A stretch of 64,000 nucleotides of DNA from Cinnamomum chago (lineage: Eukaryota; Streptophyta; Magnoliopsida; Laurales; Lauraceae), in contig CP142455.1 in the NCBI GenBank assembly GCA_038049695.1, positions 27,999,501 through 28,063,500 of the forward strand. The letters run 5' to 3'. A program made the translations under genes and the position numbers. Of the stretch, positions 10,936-23,650 are shown one piece after another (position 1 is the first letter of the stretch; each line of letters starts with the position of its first letter). The notes under the pieces are model-generated. The model made no database searches. It saw nothing but the letters and a program-made list of their open reading frames with translations, and was not told the origin of the DNA.

Positions 10936-13241
10936 ATGAATTCATTCATTGCTTTGTTCTGATATCCTCCTTTGCTTGAGATTTTATATTGCCAGTTTTG
11001 ATTTGATCTAGCAACTCTGTATTATGATATAACAGATTTGTAGTGATATTGAGCAAATTCATTATTTTGGGCAGAAGATTTATTCACATTTAAATGAGTG
11101 TGAGAATCTTGAATTTGATATATAATAAAATTGAACTTTCCTTTTTTTAGTTTCTTTCCTTTTTTGTGATTGTCAACTGCAATCTGGTCATAAAGGTCTG
11201 AACCCTGATGTTTTTTTAAGATGCATATGTAGATTGCTTTTCTATATCAACTATCTGGATTATCTGTAATGTTAATTATTTTGAGTGCAATTTAATTACA
11301 TTTGCCTTACATGGGTTTATGTTATATTATGAAATTTATTTGTTTTGTTTGAAATTTTAAATATGGTATTACAATGAAATCAATTTGCCACCACGTGATG
11401 ATTATTGGTTTGATTCATTGTTAGTAGATCATGCCTCACTGGAAGATGATCATGGCAACCATGAAATCAAAAAAAAAAATCATGTTGTTTATTTTTATTG
11501 CAAGTTTTTTTCATCTCAATGTATTTCATATAGAAAATATCATATTTTAAATTTCTTGTGATTTTTTAAAATCTTCATATAATTTTTGTATTATGAATTA
11601 ATTGTCCATGTTTAGCAAGAGTATGTTTTTCTAATGATTAATGAAACACCTTTGCAATTCAGATGATTGTCAAATTTGTATCCAGACTAATTTGCAATGA
11701 GCAATGAGTGCAAAGGGTCAGGTGAGCCCTACAAGTTAGACCACTCTAAAATTATAAAGGAGTAGCTATTATTAAAAAATTTACTCAATCAACTACCAAA
11801 GAGAATATAAACAAAAAATATATATTTTACACATCTAAGTCCGAGAACTCTATAATTCAAGTGAAATTTGAAAAAACAAATATGCATAAAAAGTTGTGGA
11901 GTTGTACAAGGTTTAGATTTAGCAAGTAGGGCCCACTCATAAAGAATTAGATATTGATCAGTAGTTACTGCTGTCATGCAAGCATAGGTTCTTTTCTCAA
12001 GTAAAGGGAGGATGGGGTCAAAGGTAAAGTTAAGCTTTCCCTTCAATTATTTCAATATATTTTGTCTCCCAACCCAAAAGGCCTGAATCCCACACATGGT
12101 CTCAGCAATGCCTCATGCATTCATTCCTAGAAATAATATCCTTAACAGTTGGAAAATATGAATGATACCCTTCATCAATACTTATGTGGGAGAGGCATGT
12201 AGGGCCTTAGGGTTCATATTGACAGTTGACTAATATTTTATATAATCCAAGTTACTAGAACAATTGTCCCCAATGTAGATTGAAAGATAAAAGGCACCCA
12301 TTTTGGCTTCTTGGTTTTTTCATGCTATTGATGTGTTTATATTTCAACCACCTATTTTTTAGGTGCCATTTATATGGTTACAAGTGCTCCTCTTGTACCA
12401 ATCTATCTAGGTTGATGTAAGTTTCATAATTTTTATCTGAGGTTCCACCTAGATGCATACTATACTGCAAGGCTAAGAGAGATGGACAAGTATCACAAAT
12501 TATGGATTATTTTTTTACCAAAGAAAATTTATGGTTTAGTTAAAAAATTAAGTGCCAACATTAAATTACCTCAAAGGGTCTTTAACCAATTTTAACATCT
12601 TTTCAATTACACACTTTTCATATTCAATCTAAAACATGGAGAATAAAGGGATAGTCCAATGATTGGGAGTCCCATTCTCACCCAATTGCTCCGAGTTCAG
12701 ATTATGGGTCCTCTTCCCTGCAAATGCAGGCGATACTCTCTCCTATGTGTGCAGGTCAACTCTTCCCCAATGTGTGCAGGTTCACTCTCATATTATCAAG
12801 TCTCAAACCACCTTGGCTGTATGTGATGTAAAAATCAAATATTGTATTTACAGGCAGTGGTCAGTGCGAGGGTGTTACTATGATCATAGGTGGATCTCAT
12901 TGAAAAAAGAAGACAAGTGTATCAACCTAGAAACCTAGATTGATCTTATTTTTTGCCTTTTATGAAATACATATCCATGTTGAGGCATCATTTTCATGGG
13001 AATGGATCAACAAAAGTAGGTCAAGCGTTGTGTTTGTGAAAAAAATTCCGAACTGTTTATTCCCCTTTCCATATCTTAGATGGGCCATTTTTTGTAAATA
13101 CATTACTTAGTATCAAGTCCCTCATATGGAGAAGCTCCATGATTACCTTGGGCAGCATGAAAAAAGAACTCCAAGGAATATTCCCTACTTAATGATAAAA
13201 AAATCACGTATTCATGCATACATAGGGATTATCCAAGTAGG
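10936..13241. other. Intergenic AT-rich DNA
   Basis: No gene recognised. A stretch at 12655-12760 has a weak tRNA-like start (TAGTCCAATGATTGGGAG) but no clear B-box or tail, so I do not call it. Confidence 0.4.
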
Positions 13242-13547
13242 TAGGGATGAAAATGGATAGGATAAGAGTACAAGTCAGTTCCATTTGTGCACCTTATACT
13301 TGAATACCAATATGAATTACCAAACTGAGACTGAGATCATCCCTTGGATATTATTATTAGAGACATGCATAATGTGTGTGGGACAGGGTGCATGAGTTCT
13401 AGTTAAATACCTGGACCAATTTTGAGTTCATGTAGGCATGCCCAACCCAAATTTAAATGGGTTGTTGACATATTATTGAGCTCATATCATGTTTCCAATT
13501 TAATGTCCATTGGATATTCAATATTCGGAGACCCATTTTCATCCCTA
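13242..13547. mobile_element. MITE with TAGGGATGAAAATGG ends
   Basis: Inverted ends of about 15 bp (TAGGGATGAAAATGG at the left, CCATTTTCATCCCTA at the right) bound 306 bp containing GGGTTG/CCCAACCC motifs. The 8 bp flanks do not match, so the hAT assignment rests on the TAGGG-type end only. Confidence 0.55.
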
Positions 13548-13664
13548 GAGCGAATTTTATATTAGATCCTTTCTTATAAGGTTTGGAAATGGCATATATA
13601 AAATATTCATATCTTGACTACCAATTCGAGGTGTTTTTTTATACTGGCACCTTCATAATCTAGG

Positions 13665-13925
13665 AGGCGTGTAATTGCTTCACACAATTTTAGGTGTGAA
13701 AATCTTCATATGAAAAATCGTCTTATTTATATACCATTTTCGCACCTCATTTTATGCATGTGATGCTTAGATGAATGAAAACAAACATGCATATGTATCA
13801 ATATTTGTGTAACTTTACATATATAAATGGATGCAAAGAAACATGCTTATGAGTGGGTGCAAACAAATGTGCATGTGTAAACATGTGTAAATGGTCATTT
13901 GTTTGTACCTTTTTATAAATGTAAG
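13665..13925. mobile_element. Remnant of the 'GTGTGAAAAT' Harbinger-type MITE family
   Basis: Motifs TTTTAGGTGTGAAAATCTTC, CGCACCTCATTTTATGCAT and AAATGGATGCAAA recur in the same order in the better-preserved copies at 48983, 50321 and 55154. The ends are not preserved here. Confidence 0.4.
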
Positions 13926-15149
13926 GTAAATGTTCATCTATAAGCAGACCGCGTATAGCTTATATGCAATCCAGCTCATAAGGCCCACTTAGGGGCTGAG
14001 GAAGCACTCAACTTATGATGGTCGTTTTAATACATGAGAGTAGTTTAAAAAAAATTATGGTCTGGTACAACTTTGCCCCTACTCATTTGTTTTTTCCTTT
14101 ACACAATGAGAGAATTTAAAAAGGGGTTGAGGAGTAAATCAGTTTCCAAATTTTTAAGAGAGGTTTCAAGTTACAATCAATCCACAAAGAGTCTGGACGA
14201 AACATGGAGATATTGTTTTATCCAATCATCAGCAGTGTAAAATCTTTTTCTTGACTTTCTCATTTCAAGAAAGCAATTAATCAAGTGTGCATTAGCTGGT
14301 ATAAAATTTTACACCGTTGGTGATTTAATACCGGATGAAATAGTAACTCCTGTTTCTACGAAAAGGGGATCTGGACCCATCAACTAAATATTTTCTTCCC
14401 CCTTTCTCTCCCAAACATTTATCCTCCATGACAATTTTGGAGAAGCCTTTCATTGTAAATATATTTGGTCATCTTGGCTTCTTCTCTGGATTGAATTTCA
14501 AAGCCTCATTTATGATCGAATAACAAAGAAATTCATGGTTATTAAAGGACCACTAAATTGGATGGCTATTAAATCAAGGCTAGCAGGATAATCTCAACAA
14601 AAATCCGAGGCATTAAAAATCTTTCCAAATCATACTTAAATAGGAGTTGGTCCCACCTTATTGAGCATATGATTAAAAATATCATGTACTCAATCTTATG
14701 ATATGGCTACTTCCTGTTGGAGGAAAATTTGGGGACAACGCTTCAGGGGACTACATTAATTATGAATCACATGGATATTACACCTTGATAGTATGCTCTT
14801 AATCATCTATGATATTGCCAGCTTCATGACCCAGTAAAAGATTAAAAATAATCTATCAATGGATTTTCAATCATTCTTGGAGTCCTTGTAGCAAATTAAC
14901 CGATCATGGCTAACCAATCAATTAATTAATTAATTATGGATGGATCTGTTTATAAGTGATTAATCTAGCATGGGCCCTACTTTATCTCGAGCGAAATACA
15001 ATTCTTAGTCCTAAATGAGTAAATGATTATTTTGAGTGGGTTAGATTCATTATGGTGAACCATATTATTTTGTAGTTTAACTATCCTTAAAGTTTTTGAG
15101 AAACTATAGTCTTTAAAAGTACTTAGGTATTTTCAAATATTATTTTATT
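13926..15149. other. Intergenic AT-rich DNA
   Basis: No gene or defined repeat recognised. Confidence 0.4.
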
Positions 15150-15185
15150 TCTTTGGATATTATTTAAAAACTGTGAAAAAAAAAA

Positions 15186-15341
15186 TTTTAGGGATTTTTA
15201 CGAAAAAATTAAGTTTCAACCATAATAAAACGGGTTTATGAAAAAAGACCATAAAATGACGAAATAATTGTTCGTATATTTTTTTGGAAGAAATTACCCC
15301 AGTTGACGATATCATCAACCAAGTTGATGATATCGTCAACT
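15186..15341 (+). repeat. Left arm of the inverted-repeat element
   Basis: It pairs with 16586-16742. It ends in its own dyad, GTTGACGATATCATCAA then TTGATGATATCGTCAAC with a short spacer, so a transcript could form a nested hairpin. Confidence 0.7.
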
Positions 15342-15555
15342 TCCTGCAACTTTTCTTCTTCTTCAACTTCTTTGATAGTTTCCATATATGATTGTCTTAG
15401 GTTTGGAAGGGATGATGTTGAGATTTAATAGGAGATGAATACCTATGTCAAAGAAACGAAGATGAATTCCTATGTCAAAGAAATGAAGGAAAATCGAAAG
15501 GAGGTGATAAATGCATCAAAGATGAAGACTTTGAAAAGTCTTTCACGAATCACAC

Positions 15556-16059
15556 TAGGGGTGTAAAAAAAAAAAACTGAAAAACCGTCTAACCGAACCG
15601 AACTGCACCACGGTTAATAACCGTATTTCACGGTTTGGTTACGGTTATAGTTAATGAAATCCAAAAACCGCACGGTTCGGTTCAGTTGCGGTTTTTCGTA
15701 ATAATTCACGGTTATTAACCGAACCAAACCGTATAATACGGTTCGGTTAGCCGTATGCGGTTAACAGTACCATTTACAAATAAAAGAAAAATAAGGGGGC
15801 TGAATAAAATATTTCTTACCTTATTCAATTGCTCCTTATGTGTCATTTTACCTTCAATCATTCACATTTATCACCTTATGTGAGGAAGGCATTTCACGGT
15901 TATTAACCGTAACCGAACCATTTAATACGGTTAACCGCGGTTACGGTTTTCCACTGTTTTTGTGGATACGGTTACAGTTTTAAAAGACAGAAAACCGCGG
16001 TTACGGTTCGGTTAATGGTTTTTTCAAATTGACCGGTTAACCGAACCGTTACACCCCTA
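15556..16059. mobile_element. hAT-type MITE with AACCG arrays and perfect 8 bp TSD
   Basis: Ends TAGGGGTGTAA and TTACACCCCTA; flanked by AATCACAC at 15548-15555 and 16060-16067, a perfect 8 bp duplication. The 504 bp interior is crowded with AACCG, CGGTT and ACGGTT motifs in both orientations. No coding sequence. Confidence 0.85.
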
Positions 16060-16585
16060 AATCACACAATGAAGTGGTCAATCCATCCACTATCAAATCC
16101 ATTTTTAAAATTGGTTAAAAACTCACAAATTAACAAAAGAAGAAACACTTTCGGATTCTAAAACTCCACACAAACAATACAATACCCTGGAAAAAAACTT
16201 TTGTATTCACTATTCAAAGATGCCGAACATGGCTCCCTACATGTTGCTCACAACTCCACAATCATCAAGACTTACGAAATTTTCCCAAACAAATGGCTTC
16301 AAACTCTAAATGTTCACAAAAGCATACTTAAATTCATCACCTCCAGCCTCACTCGAAGACACCCTAAAATCAAGAAAAATTTCTCATTTAGGCATTTCAC
16401 CGAACACCTTGCACTCCAAAATCATGCAAGAGGGCAACAAATGTGTAGAAACTAAGCATGTGACCCCACACAAGTGCTGAGACCACTTAAGGAAGATCAT
16501 TGGGACACAAAATGCGATGATTTTCATAACTTTTCCATCAGTTGGTAGAAGAAGATAAAGCAAAATATCGTTTTTTTGTAATGAA

Positions 16586-16742
16586 AGTTGACAATATCGT
16601 CAACTAAGTTGATGATATCGTCAACTAGGGTAATTTCGTACAAAAAATGTATGAACAATTATTTCGTCATTCTATGGTCTTTTTACATAAAACCGTTTAA
16701 TAAATTTTTAAGCTTAATTTTCTGGTAAAAACCCCTAAATTT
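16586..16742 (-). repeat. Right arm of the inverted-repeat element
   Basis: Inverted copy of 15186-15341, with the same internal GATATCGTCAAC dyad. Confidence 0.7.
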
Positions 16743-16775
16743 TAAAGTGATCAAAAAATATATAAAACCCTTATC

Positions 16776-19313
16776 GATCTCCTCTAAAAAAAACTTTGTT
16801 GCGTAGCCGTTAGTCAACTATTGCTTGCCCCCGCTGGAAGAAAATCACGGCTCTGCAGCTGGGCCCACTTATATACATGTTTACCAAAGGGAGGAGGGTA
16901 GATTAAAAGGTCTCTTCATGTACAATGGAGATCCAGAAAAATCAGCCCACTAAGTTATTCTAGCTCATAATTTAGCAACCTTAAAGTTTAACGGCATCTT
17001 AATCGTAGATTTTCTTAAAATTCAATTCAATGGTGAGTGAAGGATAAATGAGTGTAAAATTAAGCTTGATGCATAATCATAAAATGAAAAGACTATCAAA
17101 TGGGCTGTGTACCGATTGAAGGTGGCCCAAGTGGACCCCACATTGTTGAACGCACTTATATAGGAGAATATTTCCCTACATGGAAATGTTACATGTATGC
17201 ATACACATGTTTATTTACTTATGCATGTGTAAAACTGATAGGGCATTTTCATATGAAAATTTTCACAAATGACAAGGTGTAAGATCTCCGCACCTGCCTC
17301 CTTAGAAAGGTGCTAGTACAGTTTCTATGCGTAGCAGTATCAAATTCCATCACCATCTTCTATATTTTGAACTCTTATGTTCTCCAACTAATTTAAATAG
17401 CTCAAGTTCTTTATTAACCCATTAAACCCCGAAATTACATTTAGTTTCATGTCTTAAAGGTTTGACATAATTGAGAATTTTCATATATATATGTAATTCA
17501 AACCATTCAATGTTTACTTATGTAAAGATAGTGCTTCCAAACAAATATGGCAATGTATTTCAAATATTAAACATATGTGAATTTGACATAAGTAAACCCA
17601 TTTTCATATCTCATTCATAAAAGGAAAACAGCCATTTAAGATTTGGTATCAATTTTTTTTCTTGACCAAATCCCAGTGCATTTTGAAGTAAGCCTTGTAA
17701 AGATATATTGACATTATAGCAAAATTATCATGTTTTATCAATACTTCGAGGACCTTCAAATAGTATCATATCATTTCTTTCCACTGTTTCCTCATGAAAA
17801 TAATAGCAATATTTTTTGCAATTGTTTTAATTTAGTGTTAAATTATAGGCATTCTTCCAAGCATCATCTTTGTGTTTTCTTTTTATAAATTTGGATTCCT
17901 GAAGGATTTATGGTTCAGAGAATTTGCCTTCTTTTTTTGCTTGATTGCAGTGTGGGGTTCTTCAATTAAGGTTCATAATTGAAATTGTTTCTTAAGCAAT
18001 ATAGATGAGAAGTTATATGGACCTCTTCTAGTGATGTTGCAAATGAATGACATGGAAACACTCCATTAATTAGCATTGGTGTGATCCAACAGGATCTCAC
18101 TTTTCAGTGCCCCACTGGGAATTGTGTAAAAAAGTCCTATTTGGGGCCAGCTCAATAATGATGGAAGGTCCTAATATATATATGCCATCTTTTATATGCC
18201 AAAGACTGATCTGCTTCAATCAGGAAAAGACTTTAAACATAAATTTAAAAAAAACCATGTGTATATTATGTGTGGGCATTTCCAATTATCATTCCAAGAA
18301 GAACTCTACCCATTTTATTTATTCAGGAAGGTTCACAATGAATATGGGATAGAGAGATTTCACCCACACTAGTAAAGGACTGTTACAAACAAAAACTAAT
18401 AAATGATATTTGATACCAGAATATTAGGTTTGATAACACATGCTTCTAATTTTTCTTGTCGTAAACTAAAAAGTAACCTTCACATTTTACAAGGGAGAAA
18501 TTTGAAAACAATGAGCCCTATCATTGCCAACAATTCATCATCACCAAAGCGACATCAAAGAGGGTACATGCTTCTTTTTTTTCATTGGATCCAACCAATA
18601 ATTATATTAGGGCCGGGCTACATGAATTGTGTTTCTTTATTTTGATTTATGGTTTTTCACTTCTTTAGATTTAATCTTATTACATTCATCTATGTCCTCC
18701 TCAGCTTACCTATTTTCCTTAGCGGGCTATCAACTTGCATATTGTAATTAACCTATAAATAATAAACATATATAATGCGTACTATTATAATGTCTTTTGA
18801 TAAGCCCAACAAGACTCAACTTGAATTGGATGGACCTTATTTTGCCTACATCAGAGTCAGAGTCCACAGGATAGCCCTGGATTTGAGATTGCCTGAATTT
18901 TTATTAAACTCGCATTGAAGGCCTGCCCCAAAACAATTCAATAGTAGGGCCTTGTTGGCCCATTTGAACAGCTCTAGTGAGAGATATTATACCATTCATG
19001 TATCTATTTTCTCACATCAATTCACCACATCTGGTTTTCCATGATTTCTTTTTCTGAGAAGTTACAAGAAAAATCTTAAAAAAATAATTTCTATAAGAAT
19101 ATATTAGAAAAAGGAAAAAAAATGAAATAACATAAAATATAGAAATACATATAAATACACCCCCATGAAAACCAGTTAAATTAAATAAGTTAAATGTTTA
19201 ATTAGTAAAATATTTTGGAAGATTATCAAAATTTTCCGAGTTATTCATGATATTATTTGAATAAAATGATCACAATCAAAATAATTATCAAAACACCCAT
19301 ATTATGTCGGGCA
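16776..19313. other. Intergenic AT-rich DNA
   Basis: No gene recognised. 17215-17290 shares a few words (TTTTCATATGAAAATTTTCACA) with the GTGTGAAAAT MITE family but lacks ends. 18780-18975 has CCCAAC-type motifs and ends GAACAGCTCTAG, a possible hAT remnant. Confidence 0.35.

Positions 19314-19357
<44 letters not shown>
19314..19357. repeat. GT/GA compound microsatellite
   Basis: About 8 GT units followed by about 14 GA units. Confidence 0.95.
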
Positions 19358-19664
19358 CAATATTTATGTGTTAGCTCAAGTTGGGAGCTGCGTCTATGGG
19401 AGATCTAACACTATGATACCCTTTTCTCTTGAAATAAAGTCTTTCCTTTTTGAAAACCAGCAAGGATTGTCAACAACCATGAAATAGGTCTTTGATGGAA
19501 AATCTATAGAAAACCATGCCAAAATTCATGGGATACTTTTTGCTTCATAAATGCATAAGGGGACCAAAAGGGTCCAAGGGCTAAATTAAATGATAAAAAT
19601 AAGTAGGGTGGTATTGATATTCATGGTCATTTATACCCAGCATTAGGATTCTGTTGGAGATGTT

Positions 19665-20325
19665 TAGAGGTGGCAATCGGGTCGGGTTGTGCTAAACGGG
19701 TTAGACAAGTCTAACCCGCATTCGACCCGTTTATTAAACGGATCGAAAACCCTAACCCACACCCGCCACGGGTCGACCCGACCCGACCCACTTAAATCCG
19801 CATAACCATTGCAGGTTATACAGGTCATGTCGACCCGTATACTTGAATAAGTGAGTAATAAGTTTCTTTACAAGAAAAAAATGTTAGAAATAAAATAGTT
19901 TTTTCATAAAAAAAAAATATCATATAAAAAAAAAATTACTATAGAATTGAGTGATAAGTTTCTTTACAAGAAAAAAGAAAATAATAACAAATCACGCAAG
20001 ACAAGCATGGCTCATGCAAGACAAGCACATCGTAGTTCACAAATCATTTAAAAAAAAAAAAACATCCATGTAAGATGAACAACCCTAGTCCCTAGTCCCT
20101 AGAGTTAGAATTAATGCCAATTGTCAACCCCCACGTACATTCTAATTAAGTATTGGTAATCTTAAACAGACTTAAATACAAAAATTAATGCGGGTTCTGC
20201 GGGTCAACCCTAACCCGACCCGCTTAATTGTTGGTCATGAATACTTGACCCGTGACCGACCCACCTATCAAACGGATCGGGTTAAGCGGGTAATACGCGG
20301 GTCGGGTCATATTTTGCCACCTCTA
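19665..20325. mobile_element. hAT-type MITE with GGGTCGGGT arrays and perfect 8 bp TSD
   Basis: Ends TAGAGGTGGCAA and TTGCCACCTCTA; flanked by GAGATGTT at 19657-19664 and 20326-20333. The ends are packed with GACCCG/CGGGTC motifs and the middle is AT-rich. 661 bp, no coding sequence. Confidence 0.85.
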
Positions 20326-20659
20326 GAGATGTTTAATTATTTTACCTGCAGCAACAGCATATCCAATAGGCCACATGGGAATTGATTCTTTTCCAACCAT
20401 GTGAGCCCCATTGGTATTCTACGAAGGGGAAGAGACAGTTTGGTTGGTAGGTGCATGACAACAAGGCCATTTTGGGCCATGGCCCAGTTGTATAATGTTC
20501 ATTTTATTTTGACAGGTAGACAACTAGATCTTGGACTGATTAGGATCTTAAATGGTTGGGTCCATACTAGGACCAGATTAGAGTATCATTTTTGTTTTAA
20601 AGTTTTAAAGTTGTAAGACCCAATGGACCCAAATCCCGAACAACTCACAAGTATACATA
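20326..20659. other. Intergenic
   Basis: Nothing recognised beyond the target duplication at its left edge. Confidence 0.4.
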
Positions 20660-20713
20660 AAATAATAATACTAATACTACTACTACTACTACTAATAATA
20701 ATAATAATAATAA
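20660..20713. repeat. AAT/ACT trinucleotide repeat
   Basis: AATAAT, ACTACT, then AATAAT blocks. Confidence 0.9.
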
Positions 20714-21595
20714 AAGATAAAGTGTGGTAAGTATGGTTAGGGTTAGACTAAAATAGTTCGATTAACTCATTCTCGTCCTTAATTAGAAATCTTATAGATT
20801 TCGTTTTTTGCTTTTAAATCCAATGATTTAGACTGGACGATGAGTGTCAAATAAGAAACCAGTTCTCCCTTGAAAATTTCCCCATGTTTAATTTATAACA
20901 TCATGTTTTTGCCAAAAATATAGTTTTATATATCTGGTCTAAGGCTATAAAGTGAGTTAGGCGTTGATTTCATTGGCTTAGATCGGATGGTAGAATTGAC
21001 CAATTAAGCTGAATATTTGCATCTTTGTTATCCAAACCCCACCTTATCTGATTGTATTAATAAATCTAAACAACATCTCACATCCCCTTCCTGAATTAGA
21101 AAAGAAAAGTCTGCTCATTGTCGACAATCTGAACTCTTTTTATGATATAAATTAATTGAAATTGATCTAGTTTAGCCATTAAAATGACCAATATGAGAAT
21201 ATTGCAATCATTTCATTATCTATGGACCCATGGATTCACAACTGAGTTTATTGAGTTGCCCCATTAAATTGGATCCAAATCTAGATATTCAATTATGTAA
21301 GGTGGGAAGTGTGCCGAGTTTGGTATGATTGATGGGTACCTTGATAAATTTACGAAAATAGAGGCTCTACCACATGCCAACTGTATACTAAACACAACAA
21401 TAGCATTAGTTGTGGTGTCTTAATCTCATCTCCCACATGAGGCTCTGTTTTAGCCTTCATAGCTCCCTTCACCCTTGTTTGAAGCTTCTCTAGGGTTTTA
21501 TGCACCCACGTTCACCAATCTAATCCGCACATTTGTTTAACAAATAACAAAACTAAAACCCCAAAACCTATGCTTAGGGCCATGAGCCATGCACA

Positions 21596-21598
<3 letters not shown>
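20714..21598. other. Intergenic AT-rich DNA
   Basis: No gene or repeat recognised. Confidence 0.4.

Positions 21599-21638
<40 letters not shown>
21599..21638. repeat. CT microsatellite (about 20 units)
   Basis: Uninterrupted CT dinucleotides. Confidence 0.95.
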
Positions 21639-21639
<1 letters not shown>

Positions 21640-22427
21640 AAGATTCAATGTATAAGGTATAGCCAGTCTAATAATCCTATTACATTACTTTTAGACTTCA
21701 TGTTGAGGATCTGCATTACATTTTTTAATCCTAGAGTTTCAACATGTGGGGTCCATCAATAGGTGATCAAGACCATCTTTTTGATGGGCAACTGCAGTTA
21801 CCTACTTTGGAGTAACCTGCATTAAAAACAAAAACTTTTGAACTAGTTCTTTACAAAAAAAAATTGGCAACTGAATTCTTCCATCACCTTGACATTGATT
21901 CAACCTAGTTCACAAATTGGCCCAAACTAATTCTGTTTCATTTGTACCACTCATTACCCTAAATTGTATCTGTAATTCTGTATAGGATGTATTGTATATT
22001 TTAAATGCTTGTTAAAAAAGTTTTAGAAGGTTATATGTTTGTTTTCCCATGGGCCATTGTATGAACTCAGAGTTGGCGTTTTATAATATTTGGCCTCAGA
22101 AGTTGTACCTTTGAATTAGGTGAACTTGATTTACGAACATGGTAATTGAATCAAACTGTATTGAATTAGAAAATTAAATCCTCCCATGGGCGATTGAGTC
22201 GGGCGTTGTACAATAGGAACTAATTAAACCTACCTCAAGGGATTAAAGATTTTTTTTTTATCCTAAGTTCAGCTATTGGTCAAGGGTGATACTTTCAATT
22301 GGAAGACCTAGAAATTGATCTCTGAGTGTGTGGGATACTTAGCGCAAACACCACTAACTGTGAGTTTGTTGGTGGAATTAGAGGATTACAATAGAAGGAC
22401 ATTGTAAATTACAATCATGAATAATTT
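21639..22427. other. Intergenic AT-rich DNA
   Basis: No gene or repeat recognised. Confidence 0.4.
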
Positions 22428-22534
22428 TTTATTGATTCATTTATTATCATTTTTATTTGAGAAGACTCAAACTCACGCACTCTTGCCCATAAAGGGGTCG
22501 TTTGGTGCCCTTACCCAACTGAGCTACAGTTCAT
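22428..22534 (-). mobile_element. tRNA-derived SINE (family A), second copy
   Basis: Minus-strand reading starts TGTAGCTCAGTTGGGTAAGG, then CACCAAACGACCCC, GTGAGTTTGAGTC and an A/T-rich tail with AATAAT. It matches the copy at 3275-3430 in order and spacing. It is closer than that copy to pol III A- and B-box consensus, so it is probably less decayed. Confidence 0.65.
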
Positions 22535-23020
22535 GACAGACTTGAATACAATGTATGATGACTTCCTAGCCATTGAAAATCAGGCTCCTTTTTCCATTGT
22601 TTTTACACAGTTCATATATTCAGTTTTAGCTATCATTTTAAAGGGTATTGATGAAAATTTTAGATCCACAGCATCTAGGGGCAGTCACAGATTTGGTTAG
22701 CCCCAGTCTGGTTCAAACTGGGCTGAATCTGGGCTCTGTTGCTCGGCCTCTGGGCAGGCCAACCCTACTCTCTGGACCAATTGCCAGATGAAATGGGCCT
22801 GGGCTTATTGACGATTAATTATGATCTTGGCCTATGTTGCCATAGGCGGACTGCACAAGGCCTAAACAGCCCTACTAGTTAAACAGTTTGGACATAGACA
22901 CGTCGGGCTGGATTGGCCCAAGAGGTCATATTTCAGGCTCATTCTGGGTGTGGGGTTGTAATTTGGGTTGGGCCAAACCACGCTTTCTCGGCCTAAAGAG
23001 ACATCCAGGTTAGTTTTGCT

Positions 23021-23190
23021 ATGGTCTGGGTCCGGCTCGGGTTTGAACCTCTTAAAACCCACATGCCATTCACATTGGGTTCAGGTTTAGGCTCAGTACA
23101 TGAAAATGGTCTGGGTCCGGCTCGGGTTTGAACCTCTTAAAACCCACATGCCATTCACATTGGGTTCAGGTTTAGGCTCAGTACATGAAA
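23021..23190. repeat. Perfect tandem duplication, 85 bp unit x2
   Basis: Positions 23021-23105 and 23106-23190 appear identical base for base, so the duplication is recent (or is an assembly artefact). Confidence 0.9.
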
Positions 23191-23369
23191 TCAACCTAGG
23201 TACTTGTCCTGGGCATAAACCGCCATCACATGTATATAGGGAGGTTTGCAACTTCAATCTGAATCCAACCCGTCTATTAAACAAGGCAGGTTTTCAGGTT
23301 GGATGCAGGTCGAAATTAAGTGGTTAAGTCTTAGGTCAAGCTCCTTGGTCAGAGCCAAATGTTACCACA

Positions 23370-23477
23370 CCTGGTTTCCTCTGTCGGTATTAGACCCGGA
23401 AAAACCAACCTGCATTGGGCCTACCTGGTTTCCTCTGTCGGCAGTAGACCCGGAAAAACCAACCTGCATTGGTCCTA
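23370..23477. repeat. Tandem duplication, 54 bp unit x2
   Basis: Units begin CCTGGTTTCCTCTGTCGG at 23370 and 23424 and differ at only a few bases. Confidence 0.9.
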
Positions 23478-23650
23478 TTGTATCTATGGGTCAAAAGTTT
23501 TGAAATTAAATATCTAAAAAATTAAAGAAAAGTGGAAAATTCTTCAATATGACCTTTTAGAGATTAGGTACCCATGTTTGTACAAACATGAATCCTTACA
23601 CCATCACAAGATGCTGGTTTCAACCGAATATAGAATTTTGTGATTCCCAC

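Larger units (their letters stand above)
15150..16775. mobile_element. Inverted-repeat (foldback-like) DNA element, about 1.6 kb
   Basis: Long inverted arms at 15186-15341 and 16586-16742 share most positions by eye, including ATGACGAAATAATTGTTC and GTTGACGATATCATCAA. The outer limits are uncertain because similarity fades, and no target duplication was found. The centre carries a separate hAT-type MITE (15556-16059). No transposase frame is seen, so the element would be non-autonomous; arm length would fit a Mutator-like element. Confidence 0.6.
22676..23490. mobile_element. hAT-like remnant with GGGTT/CCGG motifs and internal duplications
   Basis: Starts TAGGGGCAGTCA, the TAGGGG-type end, and is rich in GGGCTG, GGGTCCGG and CCCGG motifs like the other elements of this group. 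No matching right end or target duplication was found. It contains two tandem duplications (23021-23190 and 23370-23477). Confidence 0.4.
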
